A stretch of 64,000 bases of DNA. Origin: Paracoccaceae bacterium. GTDB lineage: Bacteria; Pseudomonadota; Alphaproteobacteria; Rhodobacterales; Rhodobacteraceae. The position numbers and the translations under genes were made by a program. Each line of letters starts with the position of its first letter. Positions within the stretch are counted from its first letter, which is position 1. Location of the stretch: NCBI GenBank assembly GCA_003605175.1, contig QWDA01000004.1, positions 1-64,000 of the forward strand, given 5' to 3'. Below the pieces are notes generated by a model. That model was not told where the DNA came from and searched no databases. It saw nothing but the letters and a program-made list of their open reading frames with translations. Positions 18,194 to 27,606 of the stretch are shown here, in pieces.

Positions 18194-19360
18194 ATGGCGA
18201 GCGTCGAGGAAGCGGTGGCGGAACTGGCCGATCTGGTGGCCTTCCCCTCGGTGTCGCGCGAGGCGAACGCGCCGATCGCGACCCATGTGGGCGGGCGGCT
18301 GGAGGCGGCGGGCTTCCGCGTCGCCTACGACCCCGACGAGACCGGCACGCGGATGAACGTGGTGGCCTCGATCGGGCCGGATGCAGAGGGCGGCGTGGTG
18401 CTCTGCGGCCATCTCGACGTGGTCCCCGCGAGCCCCGAGCGCTGGGAGGGCGACCCGTTCGTGCTGCGCCGGGAGGGCGAGCGGCTGATCGGGCGCGGCG
18501 CGGTAGACATGAAGGGCTTCCTGGCCTGCTGCCTCGCCATGGCGCCCGAGTTCGCCGCCGTGGCCGAGCGGCTTTCGGTGCCCGTCCACTACGTCTTCAC
18601 CTTCGACGAGGAGGTCGGCAGTTTCGGCGCCGCGCAGGTGGGCGCCTTCCTCGCCCGCACCGTGAAGCAGCCCGCCATCGCCGTGGTCGGCGAGCCGACC
18701 GAGATGCGGCCGATCTCGGCCCATCGCGGCATCCTGGAACTGACCACCGAGGTCACCGGCTCGGCGGGCCACGCCTCGCAGCCGGTGGGCCGGGTCAACG
18801 CGGCGTTCTATGCGGCGCGGATGGTCGCCCATATCGCCGGCCGAGCGCGGGCCCTGTCCGAAAGCCCCGCGGCGGACACGCGCTTCGAGCCGCCCTGGAC
18901 GACCGTTTCCGTCGGCCGGATCGAGGGCGGCGAGGCGCGCAACGTGATCCCCGACCGCTGCCGCTTCGATTGGGAGATCCGGCCGCTGCCTGGCGCGGAC
19001 GGGCGGGCAGTGCTGCAGGAGATCCTCGACTGGACCACGCGCGAACTGGTCGCCGAGATGCGCGAAATAGACCCTGATGCAGGGATTTCCACCGAAATCG
19101 TCGCCGATTGCAAGGGTCTCGCCCTGGCCCCGGTCTCCCCCGCCGCGCAGCTCATCGGCCAGCTCTGGACCAACGAACCGCCCCGCGTCACATCCTTCGC
19201 GACCGACGCGGGCTACCTGCAGGAGGCGGGGATCGACACCGTGGTCTTCGGCCCCGGCAGCCTCGCCCAGATGCACCAGCCCGAGGAGCATATCACGCTC
19301 TCGGAGCTCTCCGACGGGCTCGCCTTCCTGAGCCGGCTCCGCGCGCATCTGGCAGGATAG
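18194..19360 (+). CDS. argE: acetylornithine deacetylase (M20 family)
   Basis: 388 aa from the ATG at 18194 (GGGA just before); an ATG at 18170 would add 8 residues. M20 metallopeptidase motifs are visible: [36 protein letters not shown] and SAGHASQP. ArgE hydrolyses N-acetylornithine to ornithine in arginine synthesis. The neighbouring divergent class III aminotransferase might act on related substrates, but no arg operon is present. Confidence 0.9.
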   Translation: MASVEEAVAELADLVAFPSVSREANAPIATHVGGRLEAAGFRVAYDPDETGTRMNVVASIGPDAEGGVVLCGHLDVVPASPERWEGDPFVLRREGERLIGRGAVDMKGFLACCLAMAPEFAAVAERLSVPVHYVFTFDEEVGSFGAAQVGAFLARTVKQPAIAVVGEPTEMRPISAHRGILELTTEVTGSAGHASQPVGRVNAAFYAARMVAHIAGRARALSESPAADTRFEPPWTTVSVGRIEGGEARNVIPDRCRFDWEIRPLPGADGRAVLQEILDWTTRELVAEMREIDPDAGISTEIVADCKGLALAPVSPAAQLIGQLWTNEPPRVTSFATDAGYLQEAGIDTVVFGPGSLAQMHQPEEHITLSELSDGLAFLSRLRAHLAG

Positions 19361-19423
19361 CGGGGGCCTCGACATGTTGCATCGGCCATGCCTTGCCCCG
19401 CCCGGAACAAGGCCCGAAGGGCC

Positions 19424-19589
19424 GCCGGGCGAGCGCCTGCCCGTGTCACGCCAGAGGCGTGCCTCCGGCACGACCGGGCTGGCGCTTTGGCAACGTTTGC
19501 ACGGACCTTCGAGGTCGGAGGTGGGTTGCCCCATAAAGCGCGCCGTTCAGCCGCTGCGGCGCCATCCCACGGGCAGGCGCTCGCCCGGC
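19424..19589 (-). repeat. dispersed repeat with 22-bp terminal inverted repeats, copy 1
   Basis: A 166-base noncoding element between argE and miaB. Its ends (19424-19445 and 19568-19589) are perfect 22-base inverted repeats. The interior matches, in inverted orientation, the element at 31798-31937, including the block read as CCTCCGACCTCGAAGGT in the other copy. Copy 1 carries about 26 extra bases near 19446-19475, themselves partly palindromic. MITE-like architecture; no coding capacity I trust. Confidence 0.8.
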
Positions 19590-19594
19590 TTCAC

Positions 19595-20896
19595 TTATGG
19601 GACCAGCACGCCGCCCAGCGAATGGCTCGCGCTCTCGGTGATCCGTACCCGCCGGATCTCCCCCCGCGCCACGCCCGGCGCGTGTACATGGACCGCGTGC
19701 AGATACTCGGACTTCCCGCCCATCTGCCCCGGCAGCCGCCCCGGCTTCTCGAACAGCACCGAGACCTCGCGCCCCACCATCGCCGCCTGCGCCGCCTCCT
19801 GCTGGCGGTTCAGGAGCGCCTGCAGCCGCTGCAGCCTCTCGTCCTTCACATCCTCGTCCACCTGTTCGCGCTCGGCCGCCGGCGTGCCGGGACGCGGCGA
19901 GTACTTGAACGAGTACGACTGGCCGTAGCCCACCGCCTCCACCAGCGCCATCGTGTCGGCGAAATCCGCCTCGGTCTCGCCCGGGAAGCCGACGATGAAA
20001 TCGCCCGACAACAGGAGATCGGGCCGCGCCGCGCGAAGCCGTTCCACCAGACGCAGATACTCCTCCGCCCGGTGCTTGCGGTTCATCGCCTTCAGGATCC
20101 GGTCCGAGCCCGACTGCACCGGCAGATGCAGATAGGGCATCAGCTTCTCGCAATCGCCATGGGCGGCGATCAGCGCTTCGTCCATGTCGTTGGGATGCGA
20201 GGTGGTGAAGCGGATCCGCGCCAGACCGTCGATCCCGGCCAGCGCCCGGATCAGCCCGGCCAGCCCGCCTTCGTGGCCGTGATAGGCGTTCACGTTCTGG
20301 CCCAGAAGCGTGATCTCCCGCACCCCGCGCTCGACGAGGTCGCGCGCCTCGGCCAGCACCGTCTCCGCCGGGCGCGAGACCTCGGCGCCACGGGTATAGG
20401 GCACCACGCAGAAGGCGCAGAACTTGTCGCAGCCCTCCTGCACGGTGAGGAACGCGGTCGGCCCGCGCGCCGCCTTGGGCCGGCGGGCGAGATGCGCGAA
20501 CTTGTCCTCTTCGGGGAAATCCGTGTCTATTGCTGGGGTTTTCGCCCCTGCCCGCGCCTCCAGCTCGGGCAGGCGGTGATAGCTCTGGGGGCCCACCACC
20601 AGATCGACCATGGGCTGGCGCCGGACGATCTCCGCCCCCTCCGCCTGCGCCACGCAGCCCGCCACGCCGATCTTCAAATCCGGCTTCGCCGCCTTCAGCC
20701 CCTTGAACCGGCCGAGCTCGGAATAGACCTTCTCCGCCGCCTTCTCGCGGATATGGCAGGTGTTCAAAAGGATCATGTCGGCGTCGTCGGGCCGGTCGGT
20801 CGGCTCGTAGCGGTCGCCCAGCGCCTCGGCCATGCGCTCGCTGTCATAGACGTTCATCTGACAGCCATAGGTCTTGATGTAGAGCTTCTTCACCAT
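19595..20896 (-). CDS. miaB: tRNA-2-methylthio-N6-isopentenyladenosine37 synthase MiaB
   Basis: 433 aa. The N-terminal methylthiotransferase domain has C12, C47 and C81 for the auxiliary cluster; the radical-SAM motif CDKFCAFC is C156/C160/C163; a TRAM domain ends the protein. MiaB adds the 2-methylthio group to i6A37 of tRNAs reading UNN codons. The stop lies 5 bases from the dispersed repeat. Confidence 0.97.
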   Translation of the reverse strand: MVKKLYIKTYGCQMNVYDSERMAEALGDRYEPTDRPDDADMILLNTCHIREKAAEKVYSELGRFKGLKAAKPDLKIGVAGCVAQAEGAEIVRRQPMVDLVVGPQSYHRLPELEARAGAKTPAIDTDFPEEDKFAHLARRPKAARGPTAFLTVQEGCDKFCAFCVVPYTRGAEVSRPAETVLAEARDLVERGVREITLLGQNVNAYHGHEGGLAGLIRALAGIDGLARIRFTTSHPNDMDEALIAAHGDCEKLMPYLHLPVQSGSDRILKAMNRKHRAEEYLRLVERLRAARPDLLLSGDFIVGFPGETEADFADTMALVEAVGYGQSYSFKYSPRPGTPAAEREQVDEDVKDERLQRLQALLNRQQEAAQAAMVGREVSVLFEKPGRLPGQMGGKSEYLHAVHVHAPGVARGEIRRVRITESASHSLGGVLVP

Positions 20897-21001
20897 GGTC
20901 CCGACCTTTCCAGATCCGGCCTCCTACAAGGGAATTCCCCGCCCCGCAACGGTTGCGGCAGGCGGGGTTTCGTGATTCCCTTACCCCGGGACAGGCAGGC
21001 G

Positions 21002-21871
21002 ATGCGCTACAACGATCTCGACCATTTCCTCAAGAAAGGCCAGGACGCGCTCGGCAAGGGGCCGATCGCGGTGATCTTCGTCGAGGACGGGATCGAGATC
21101 GACACCACGATCCGGCACCACGCCTTCCTCGGCTTCCGCGAGATCCTGGTGTTCTGCCCCGATCCGATCCGGATTCCCGAGAAGGTCGAGAAGAGCATCC
21201 GCCGGATCCCCTACGACACCGGCGCCGAGGGTGCGACGGTGGCGGCGATCAACCGGCTGATCGAGGCGGCGCCGGGGGTCTGGTTCTACTACTGCTACAA
21301 CGCCGAATACCTGTTCTACCCGTTCTCGGACTCGCGCAGGATCGGCGAGATGCTGGCCTTCCATGCCGAGGAACGCCGCGACGCGATGTTGACCTATGTG
21401 GTCGATCTCTACGCCGGCGATCTCGAGACCCATCCGAACGCGGTTTCGCTCGAGGACGCCTGCCTCGACCGCTCGGGCTATTACGCGCTGGCCCGCAAGG
21501 GCGAGAGCCGGGACGCACCGCACAAGGAGCGGCAGCTCGACTTCTTCGGCGGGCTCCGCTGGCGGTTCGAGGAATTCGTGCCGAAGGAGCGGCGCAAGAT
21601 CGACCGGATCGCGATCTTCCGGGCCCGACCGGGGCTCACCCTGCGCGAGGATCACACGTTTTCCGACGAGGAATACAACACCTATGCCTGCCCCTGGCAC
21701 CACAATCTGACGGCGGCGATCTGCTCGTTCCGGACGGCGAAGGCGCTCCGCTCCAATGCCGGGTCGATGTACGACATCAAGACCTTCCGCTGGCACAATT
21801 CGACCGGGTTCGACTGGCACCCGCAACAGCTCCTCGACCTGGGGCTGATGGAACCGGGGCAATGGTTCTGA
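21002..21871 (+). CDS. glycosyltransferase family 2-like protein
   Basis: 289 aa, cytosolic, no signal or membrane segment. The opening (HHAFLGFREILVFCPDP followed by a helical region and an FYYCYNAEYLFYPF segment) resembles GT2/GT92-like proteins of Rhodobacteraceae that start with an address to a position-keeping HHxxLGF motif. A clear DxD cannot be fixed by eye (candidate VVDLYAGDLE). Downstream the base composition changes sharply at about 21910, where an AT-richer islet begins. Confidence 0.6.
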   Translation: MRYNDLDHFLKKGQDALGKGPIAVIFVEDGIEIDTTIRHHAFLGFREILVFCPDPIRIPEKVEKSIRRIPYDTGAEGATVAAINRLIEAAPGVWFYYCYNAEYLFYPFSDSRRIGEMLAFHAEERRDAMLTYVVDLYAGDLETHPNAVSLEDACLDRSGYYALARKGESRDAPHKERQLDFFGGLRWRFEEFVPKERRKIDRIAIFRARPGLTLREDHTFSDEEYNTYACPWHHNLTAAICSFRTAKALRSNAGSMYDIKTFRWHNSTGFDWHPQQLLDLGLMEPGQWF

Positions 21872-21912
21872 GCGCAGTGCTCCCATCGCGCTTCACCTAT
21901 CTGGTGCGCGCA

Positions 21913-22860
21913 TGACTTTAATCCAGCTTGTTGGAAGTAGGAAACAGCGTCAGATAGTTCACCTTGACAGAACAGATGCCGCCGACCGGCGCAGGAGCTG
22001 TGTTCCAGACTTCGCCGAAACCCTATATTGTCCAAATGCACTATGAAGCATTGGCGACAAGTGGCGTTCAAGGTAACAATGGATGGGTCGAAACCAACGA
22101 AAGAAATGGCAAGGAAAGCCATGCGTCCTATGCGGCGGCAACCGGCTTGCCGAAACCATTGAACACGCCCCCCCAATCATTATGTTCCGTGATCAACAAC
22201 GCCCAGCTGGGTTGGAAGTTCCGGCGTGCAAGCGGTGCAACAATGGCACCTCCGAACTCGACCAGGTTGCGACGTTCTTGGCACTAAGTCAGGCGCCCCA
22301 AGCAGTCCTAGGCTCAAATGGCCTCTCCGACTATGAACTCAAAGTGACCAAAGGGACGGCGAACAACTCTCCCGAACTATATTCAAGAGTTCGATCGGTT
22401 CCTGTGTGCGACGCCTTGGGACGTGTTGTGAGGACAGCACGCGAAGTTGAGCTAGCCAAGGAAACAAGTGAGAAAATTGCCTTGTGGTCAGCGAAACAAT
22501 CGCTGGCGCTATGGTTTCAACATACAGGAAAGATCGCGTCTCACCGATCTACTATCGACGTCGAAATTCTCACGAACGCTAAGCGCCCCAGCGACACCCT
22601 TGAACGCGTCATCCGTGAAATGGGCAATAGCCGTTCTCTGAGCACATCCAGAAACGTCACGAGCGAGCAATTTTGCTATAAGGTTTCCGTTGATCCGAAC
22701 GGGAGTTTCGCGATCATATTCGCCCAGTACCATGGCGGTTTTGCATTTGTCAGCGTTGTCAAGGATTGCGCCACTGCAAAGTTGTCTCGCAAAGGGCTAC
22801 AATTCAAGGTGGCAACCAATGCTCATCGCGGTCTCCACCTCCTACCAATGTAAACCTACG
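21913..22860. other. AT-richer islet carrying one HNH-type gene
   Basis: From about 21913 to 22860 the sequence is near 50% GC with mixed codon use, unlike the roughly two-thirds GC flanks. It sits between a glycosyltransferase-like gene and the HU terminator. A possible -10 (TATATT, 22022-22027) lies upstream of the HNH gene. I see no integrase, direct repeats or tRNA at the borders. Confidence 0.6.
22083..22853 (+). CDS. HNH-type zinc-finger protein of unknown function
   Basis: 256 aa. The N-terminal ~55 residues carry C14-VL-C17, EH at 27-28 followed by APP, and C49-KR-C52-N53: the C-x2-C, EH(x)P, C-x2-CN layout of HNH_5-like endonuclease domains. The remaining 200 residues match nothing I know. 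AAGGT 8 bases before the ATG serves as RBS. Low GC and isolation suggest horizontal gain. It could be a nuclease in defence or mobility, or an orphan; no partner genes are present. Confidence 0.65.
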   Translation: MGRNQRKKWQGKPCVLCGGNRLAETIEHAPPIIMFRDQQRPAGLEVPACKRCNNGTSELDQVATFLALSQAPQAVLGSNGLSDYELKVTKGTANNSPELYSRVRSVPVCDALGRVVRTAREVELAKETSEKIALWSAKQSLALWFQHTGKIASHRSTIDVEILTNAKRPSDTLERVIREMGNSRSLSTSRNVTSEQFCYKVSVDPNGSFAIIFAQYHGGFAFVSVVKDCATAKLSRKGLQFKVATNAHRGLHLLPM

Positions 22861-22899
22861 TCGCATCTTGGTTAGGTTGGGGCGAAGATCTCTGCGCAG

Positions 22900-22928
22900 A
22901 AAACAAAAGGGCCGCCCCGGGGCGGCCC
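22900..22928 (-). terminator. intrinsic terminator of the HU gene
   Basis: Perfect 10-bp stem (22909-22918 with 22919-22928) followed on the minus strand by TTTTGTTT. It lies 24 bases beyond the HU stop. Confidence 0.9.
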
Positions 22929-22951
22929 TGTTCAACGGCGGAGGCACGGCC

Positions 22952-23239
22952 TCAGTCGTTCACGCTGTCCTTCAGCGCCTTCGCGATGGTCATCTTGACC
23001 ACCTTGTCGGCCGGCTTCTGGATCTGCTCGCCGGTGGCGGGGTTGCGCACCATGCGCGCGGGGCGCTCGCGGCAATAGATCTTGCCGACGCCCGGCAGGG
23101 TCACCGCGCCGCCGCCGCCGACCTCCTTGGTGATGATGCCGATCAGCGCGTCGAGCGCGGCATTCGCGGATTTCTTGTCCGATCCCATCTCATCGGCCAG
23201 CGCCGACACGAGTTGCGTCTTGGTCATGGGTTTTGCCAT
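22952..23239 (-). CDS. HU-family DNA-binding protein
   Basis: 95 aa; a start at 23227 (MTKTQL) would give the more standard 91. The DNA-intercalating RNP of the beta arm is at R65-N66-P67, with the IHF/HU dimer core before it. It bends and compacts DNA. The region upstream (23240-23340) is AT-rich and likely holds the promoter. Own terminator downstream. Confidence 0.95.
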   Translation of the reverse strand: MAKPMTKTQLVSALADEMGSDKKSANAALDALIGIITKEVGGGGAVTLPGVGKIYCRERPARMVRNPATGEQIQKPADKVVKMTIAKALKDSVND

Positions 23240-23376
23240 GTATGATCTCCTCGATTTCGCCCTTACTGGTATGGGCGTCTCGCGTCACTTAAACGGCATA
23301 TTGATACCACACACAACGCATTGTGGTAGCAAAATAAGCCCCCTGGCGCATTTTGTGGGCTGTTTTCCACCGAATT

Positions 23377-24858
23377 TCAGAGGAAGGCGGTCTCTTCGAA
23401 GCTCCGGAGCTTCCGCGAATGGATCCGTTCGAGCGGCATGCCGCGGATCGTCTCCATCGCGCGAATCCCTATCAGGAGGTGCCGCGAGACCTGGGTGCGA
23501 TAGAAATCCGAGGCCATGCCGGGGAGTTTCAGCTCGCCGTGCAAGGGCTTGTCGGAGACGCAGAGCAGCGTCCCGTAGGGCACCCGGAAGCGGAAGCCGT
23601 TCGCCGCGATGGTGGCGCTTTCCATGTCGAGCGCGATGGCCCGCGACTGCGAGAGCCTTTGCACCGGGCCCGCCATGTCGCCCAGTTCCCAGTTGCGGTT
23701 GTCGACACTGGCCACCGTGCCCGTCCGCATGATCCGCTTGAGCTCGTAGCCGTCGAGCTCGCTCACCGAGGCCACCGCATCCTGCAGCGCGATCTGGATC
23801 TCGGCCAAGGCCGGGATCGGCACCCAGACCGGCAGGTCGTCGTCGAGCACGTGGTCTTCGCGCAGATAGGCATGCGCCAGCACGAAATCGCCCAGCCGCT
23901 GCGAGTTCCTCAGCCCCGCGCAATGGCCCACCATCAGCCAGGCATGGGGGCGCAGCACCGCGATATGGTCAGTCGCGGTCCGCGCGTTCGACGGGCCGAC
24001 GCCGATATTCACCAGCGTGATCCCGGATTCGCCCTTCCGCTTCAGGTGATAGGTCGGCATCTGCGGCAGCTTCGCCGGCGGCGGCATTGCCGCATCGGGC
24101 GAGGAGATCGTCTGGTTCCCGGGGCCGACGAACTCGGTATAGCCGGTCGCCGGATCGCCCAGCGCGGCGCGGGCGAAGGCCTCGAACTCCTCGACATAGA
24201 ACTGGTAGTTGGTGAACAGCACGTGGTTCTGGAAATGCGACGGATCGGTGGCGGTGTAATGCGCCAGCCGCGCCAGAGAATAGTCCACCCGCTGTGCGGT
24301 AAACGGCGCGAGCGGCGACGAGCCGTCCTCGTGCTTGAAGCCGTAGCCGTTCACGATGTCGTCGTTGGTGGTCGAAAGATCCGGCACGTCGAAATGGTCG
24401 CGCAGGACGAAAGCCGCCGCGCCCTCCTGCGGCACCGTGACCGAGGAATCGTTCGCCACCGCGAAATGCACCGGGATCGGCACCTGTGACAGGCCCACCT
24501 GCACCGGCAACCCGTGGTTCTCCAGGAGGAGCCCGATCTGCTGGGTCAGGTAATGCCCGAACAGGTCCGGCCTTGTCACCGTCGCCGAATAGGTGCCGGG
24601 CTCGGCCACATGGCCGAAGCTCAGCCGGCTGTCGACCGTGGCATAGGTCGCGGTGGCAAAGCGGATCTCGGGATAGAACGCCCGGTAGCGGCGGTCGGGC
24701 GCGCCGCTCCGCAGCGCCTCGGTGAAGCGCTCGCAGAGGAAGCCGGTGGAGATCCGGTAGAGCTCCTGCAACCGCGCCACCGCCCGTTCGGCATTGTCGA
24801 ACCCGGCATGACCCGGAACCTCGGGGCTTTCGACAGGCAGGTTGCGCTCGGGCTTCAT
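23377..24858 (-). CDS. amn: AMP nucleosidase
   Basis: 493 aa, matching Amn. The C-terminal half is a phosphorylase-superfamily fold (ITLVNIGVGPSNARTATDH, then ALDMESATIAANGFRFRVPYGTLL) and the N-terminal half is the Amn-specific regulatory domain. It splits AMP into adenine and ribose 5-phosphate. The ATG overlaps the stop of the adenine deaminase gene by 4 bases, so adenine is generated and deaminated by co-translated enzymes. Confidence 0.95.
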   Translation of the reverse strand: MKPERNLPVESPEVPGHAGFDNAERAVARLQELYRISTGFLCERFTEALRSGAPDRRYRAFYPEIRFATATYATVDSRLSFGHVAEPGTYSATVTRPDLFGHYLTQQIGLLLENHGLPVQVGLSQVPIPVHFAVANDSSVTVPQEGAAAFVLRDHFDVPDLSTTNDDIVNGYGFKHEDGSSPLAPFTAQRVDYSLARLAHYTATDPSHFQNHVLFTNYQFYVEEFEAFARAALGDPATGYTEFVGPGNQTISSPDAAMPPPAKLPQMPTYHLKRKGESGITLVNIGVGPSNARTATDHIAVLRPHAWLMVGHCAGLRNSQRLGDFVLAHAYLREDHVLDDDLPVWVPIPALAEIQIALQDAVASVSELDGYELKRIMRTGTVASVDNRNWELGDMAGPVQRLSQSRAIALDMESATIAANGFRFRVPYGTLLCVSDKPLHGELKLPGMASDFYRTQVSRHLLIGIRAMETIRGMPLERIHSRKLRSFEETAFL

Positions 24859-26675
24859 GGTTCCTCCAGAAGGTCGGTCAGCTCGAAGGTCCTGACATCG
24901 ACCAGTCCGAGGTCGGATATCCGAAGCTCGGGGATCACCACAAGCGCCAGCAGCGAATGCTGCATGTAGGCGTTGTTGAGCCTGCAGCCGCAGGCAGCCA
25001 TCGCCTCGACCATCGCCTGCGCCTGGGCCGCCACCTCCTGCGCCGGACTGTCGGACATCAGCCCCGCGATGGGCAAGGGCACAACCGCGATCTCCGCGCC
25101 GTCCTTCCAGACGGTGATACCGCCGCCGATCTCGCCCAGCCGGTTCGCGGCCTTCGCCATCAGCGCGCGGTCGGTGCCGACGACGATCATGTGGTGGCTG
25201 TCATGGGCGACGGTCGAACCCATCGCCATCCGCCCCTCGTAGCCGAAGCCCGAGACGAAGCCGTTGACCACCCCGCCGGTGCCCCGGTGCCGCTCCACCA
25301 GCGCGATCTGGGCGACGCCCGCCTCGCCCTCGACCACCCCGTCGATCACCGGCAGATCGGCGGTGAGCGCCCTGGTGGGCGCCTGGTTCTCCACCACGCC
25401 GATCACCTTGGCCCTGACCCGGTTGGCGCCTTCGGGCGCCGGGATCTCGAAATCGCCCGCCGCCAGCGCCCGGCCGAGATTGACCGAGGCCCGCGCCTTC
25501 CCGGGCCATTGCCCATGCGGGCACTCCACGAGGCATTCCCCGTCCTGCGCCACGGTCACGCCCCGGGCGATCACCCGGTGGATCGGCAGCGCCCGCAGGT
25601 CGGAAGTCAGGATCACATCCGCCCGCCGCCCCGGCGCGATGGAGCCCAATTCGCGTTCCAGCCCGAAATGCGTCGCGGTGTTCACCGTGGCCATCTGCAG
25701 CGCCATCAGCGGCTCGCAGCCGCATTCGATGGCGTGCCGCACCACCCGGTTCATGTGCCCCTCGTTGACCAGCGTGCCGGAATGGCAATCGTCGGTGCAG
25801 AGAATGAAGTTGCGCGGGTCCATCCCCTTCTCGGTCACCGCCGTGATCTGCGCCTTCACGTCGTACCAGGCCGAGCCCAGCCGCAGCATCGCCCGCATGC
25901 CCTGCCGCACCCGCGCGATGGCATCGGCCTCGGCCACGCCCTCGTGGTCGTCCGCCGGCCCGCCCGCGACATAGGCCGAGAACGCCGGCCCCAGGTCGGG
26001 CGAGGCGTAATGCCCGCCCACGGTCTTCCCGGCCCGTTGCGTCGCCGCGATCTCCGCCAGCATCTGCGCATCGCCCGCCACCACGCCGGGGAAGTTCATC
26101 ATCTCGCCCAGACCGATGATGCCGGGCCAGGACATCGCCTCGGCCACGTCCTCGGGCCCGATCTCGTAGCCCGTCGTCTCCAGCCCCGGCGCCGAGGGCG
26201 CGCAGGAGGGCATCTGCGTGAAGATCGACACCGGCTGCATCAGCGCCTCGTCATGCATCAGCCGGACGCCCTCGAGCCCCATGACGTTGGCGATCTCGTG
26301 CGGGTCGGTGAACATCGTCGTGGTGCCATGCGGGATCACCGCGCGGGCGAACTCGGCCGGCGTCAGCATGCCCGACTCGATATGCATGTGGCCGTCGCAG
26401 AGGCCCGGAATCAGGTACTGCCCGCCGGCGTCGATCACCTCGGTCCCGGGGCCCACGCAATGCGACGCATCGGGCCCCACATAGGCGAAGCGTCCGGCGG
26501 CCACCGCCACCTCCCAGCCGTCGAGCACCTCGCGCGTCTGCACGTTGACGAGGCGCCCGCCCCTTATCACCAGATCGGCCGGTTCGCGGCCGGCGGCCAC
26601 GGCGACAAGGCGGGGGGCGCTTTCGGCCCAGGAGGCCAGGGAGGTCGCGGCGGGGGGAAGAGGGGTCGTGGACAT
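24855..26675 (-). CDS. ade: adenine deaminase
   Basis: 606 aa from MSTTPL at 26675 (an ATG 15 bases upstream is possible). Metal ligands lie in DGHMHIESGM and FTDPHEIANV, and substrate motifs in DDCHSGTLVNEGHMNR. The amidohydrolase fold of the Ade (not ADD) family converts adenine to hypoxanthine with Fe/Mn. First gene of ade-amn; divergent from a VOC protein gene 57 bases away. Confidence 0.95.
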   Translation of the reverse strand: MSTTPLPPAATSLASWAESAPRLVAVAAGREPADLVIRGGRLVNVQTREVLDGWEVAVAAGRFAYVGPDASHCVGPGTEVIDAGGQYLIPGLCDGHMHIESGMLTPAEFARAVIPHGTTTMFTDPHEIANVMGLEGVRLMHDEALMQPVSIFTQMPSCAPSAPGLETTGYEIGPEDVAEAMSWPGIIGLGEMMNFPGVVAGDAQMLAEIAATQRAGKTVGGHYASPDLGPAFSAYVAGGPADDHEGVAEADAIARVRQGMRAMLRLGSAWYDVKAQITAVTEKGMDPRNFILCTDDCHSGTLVNEGHMNRVVRHAIECGCEPLMALQMATVNTATHFGLERELGSIAPGRRADVILTSDLRALPIHRVIARGVTVAQDGECLVECPHGQWPGKARASVNLGRALAAGDFEIPAPEGANRVRAKVIGVVENQAPTRALTADLPVIDGVVEGEAGVAQIALVERHRGTGGVVNGFVSGFGYEGRMAMGSTVAHDSHHMIVVGTDRALMAKAANRLGEIGGGITVWKDGAEIAVVPLPIAGLMSDSPAQEVAAQAQAMVEAMAACGCRLNNAYMQHSLLALVVIPELRISDLGLVDVRTFELTDLLEEP

Positions 26676-26732
26676 GCGCGAACCTGCCACGGAGGTTTCG
26701 CAGCTTCAAGGCATAGGCGGAGGGAGAAACAT

Positions 26733-27152
26733 ATGGACTACGAAACGGTATCGCCCGCGGCGTTCGGTGCCTCGCTCAAGGGGCTCGGGCTCAACCTCCT
26801 GGTGCCCGACGTGGCGCGCGAACTGGCCTTCCTCACCGGGATTTTCGACATGAAACCGCATCGGGTTTCCGCCGATTTCGCCATCGTCACCACCGGCGGC
26901 ACCGTGTTCCAGCTCCATGCCGACCACACCTATGGCGCCCACCCGCTGCTCGGCCTCCTGCCCGAAACCCCGCCGCGCGGCGCGGGGGCGGAGCTCCGGC
27001 TCTACGAGGTGGATCCCGATGACGCCGCCGCCCGGGCCGAGGCGGCCGGCTTCCATGTCCTGCAGCCCCCCACCGACAAGCCGCACGGCCTGCGCGAGGC
27101 CTTCCTGCTCTCGCCCGCGGGCTATTGCTGGGTGGCCTCCCGCCCCTTGTGA
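26733..27152 (+). CDS. VOC (glyoxalase/dioxygenase-fold) protein
   Basis: 139 aa, a single VOC domain: LGLNLLVPDVARELAFLTGIF at the start, a central FQLHADHTYGAHPL and a C-terminal REAFLLSPAGYCWVASRPL. Members may be glyoxalases, ring-cleavage dioxygenases or resistance proteins; the substrate is unknown. The start is set by AGGGAG 8 bases before the ATG at 26733. Confidence 0.85.
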   Translation: MDYETVSPAAFGASLKGLGLNLLVPDVARELAFLTGIFDMKPHRVSADFAIVTTGGTVFQLHADHTYGAHPLLGLLPETPPRGAGAELRLYEVDPDDAAARAEAAGFHVLQPPTDKPHGLREAFLLSPAGYCWVASRPL

Positions 27153-27182
27153 GCCGCGCCCGCCCATGCTCTTCTCGGCCCC

Positions 27183-27470
27183 ATGGCGAAACCCGAGATC
27201 ACCATCACCTTCTGCGTCGGCTGCCACTGGCATATCCGCTCGGGCTGGATGGCGCAGGAGCTCTTCGCCACGTTCGGCGAGGATCTCGGCGCGGTCCGCC
27301 TCGTCCCCGGCACAAGCGGCGAATTCGCGATCGCGGTGGATGGCGAGACGATCTGGGAACGCAAGCGGGACGGCGGCTTCCCCGAAGCCAGGATCCTGAA
27401 ACAGCGGGTCCGCGACCGGGTCCGGCCCGGCGCCGATCTCGGCCATGTGGACGGCGGCACGGCGAATTGA
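27183..27470 (+). CDS. SelT/SelW/SelH-type Rdx-fold protein
   Basis: 95 aa. The CVGCHW motif (C11-x-x-C14) at the end of the first strand, the acidic/GEFAI strands and the GGFPEARILKQRVRD helix are characteristic of the SelW-like thioredoxin fold, with Cys in place of selenocysteine. A thiol redox role is expected. It follows the VOC gene by 30 bases on the same strand and may be co-transcribed. Confidence 0.88.
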   Translation: MAKPEITITFCVGCHWHIRSGWMAQELFATFGEDLGAVRLVPGTSGEFAIAVDGETIWERKRDGGFPEARILKQRVRDRVRPGADLGHVDGGTAN

Positions 27471-27497
27471 CGCCGCCGCACACGCGCAGGCTCCGCT

Positions 27498-27560
27498 TCA
27501 TCTGGCCGAATATGCTCCAGGAAAGCCGGCCGCAGGGCGGCGGGAGCGAAACTCCCGACC
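27498..27560 (+). repeat. short dispersed GC hairpin repeat, copy 1
   Basis: Begins TCTGGCCGAATATGCTCC and continues with GCCGGCC...GGCGGCGGGAGC...CTCCC, matching the sequence at 36056-36118. Intergenic, between converging genes. It resembles the short palindromic intergenic repeats common in Rhodobacteraceae; no role is known to me. Confidence 0.7.
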
Positions 27561-27606
27561 GTCTTCGCAACCGGCGCGGGGCCGACACCGCCCGAACCGA
27601 CGCAAG

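Noticed and set aside
19374-19928. Short ORFs through the dispersed repeat (reading LRRHPTGRRSPGF and similar)
   Set aside because: The same peptide-like string recurs in the other copy because the DNA repeats; there is no RBS or start consistent between copies.
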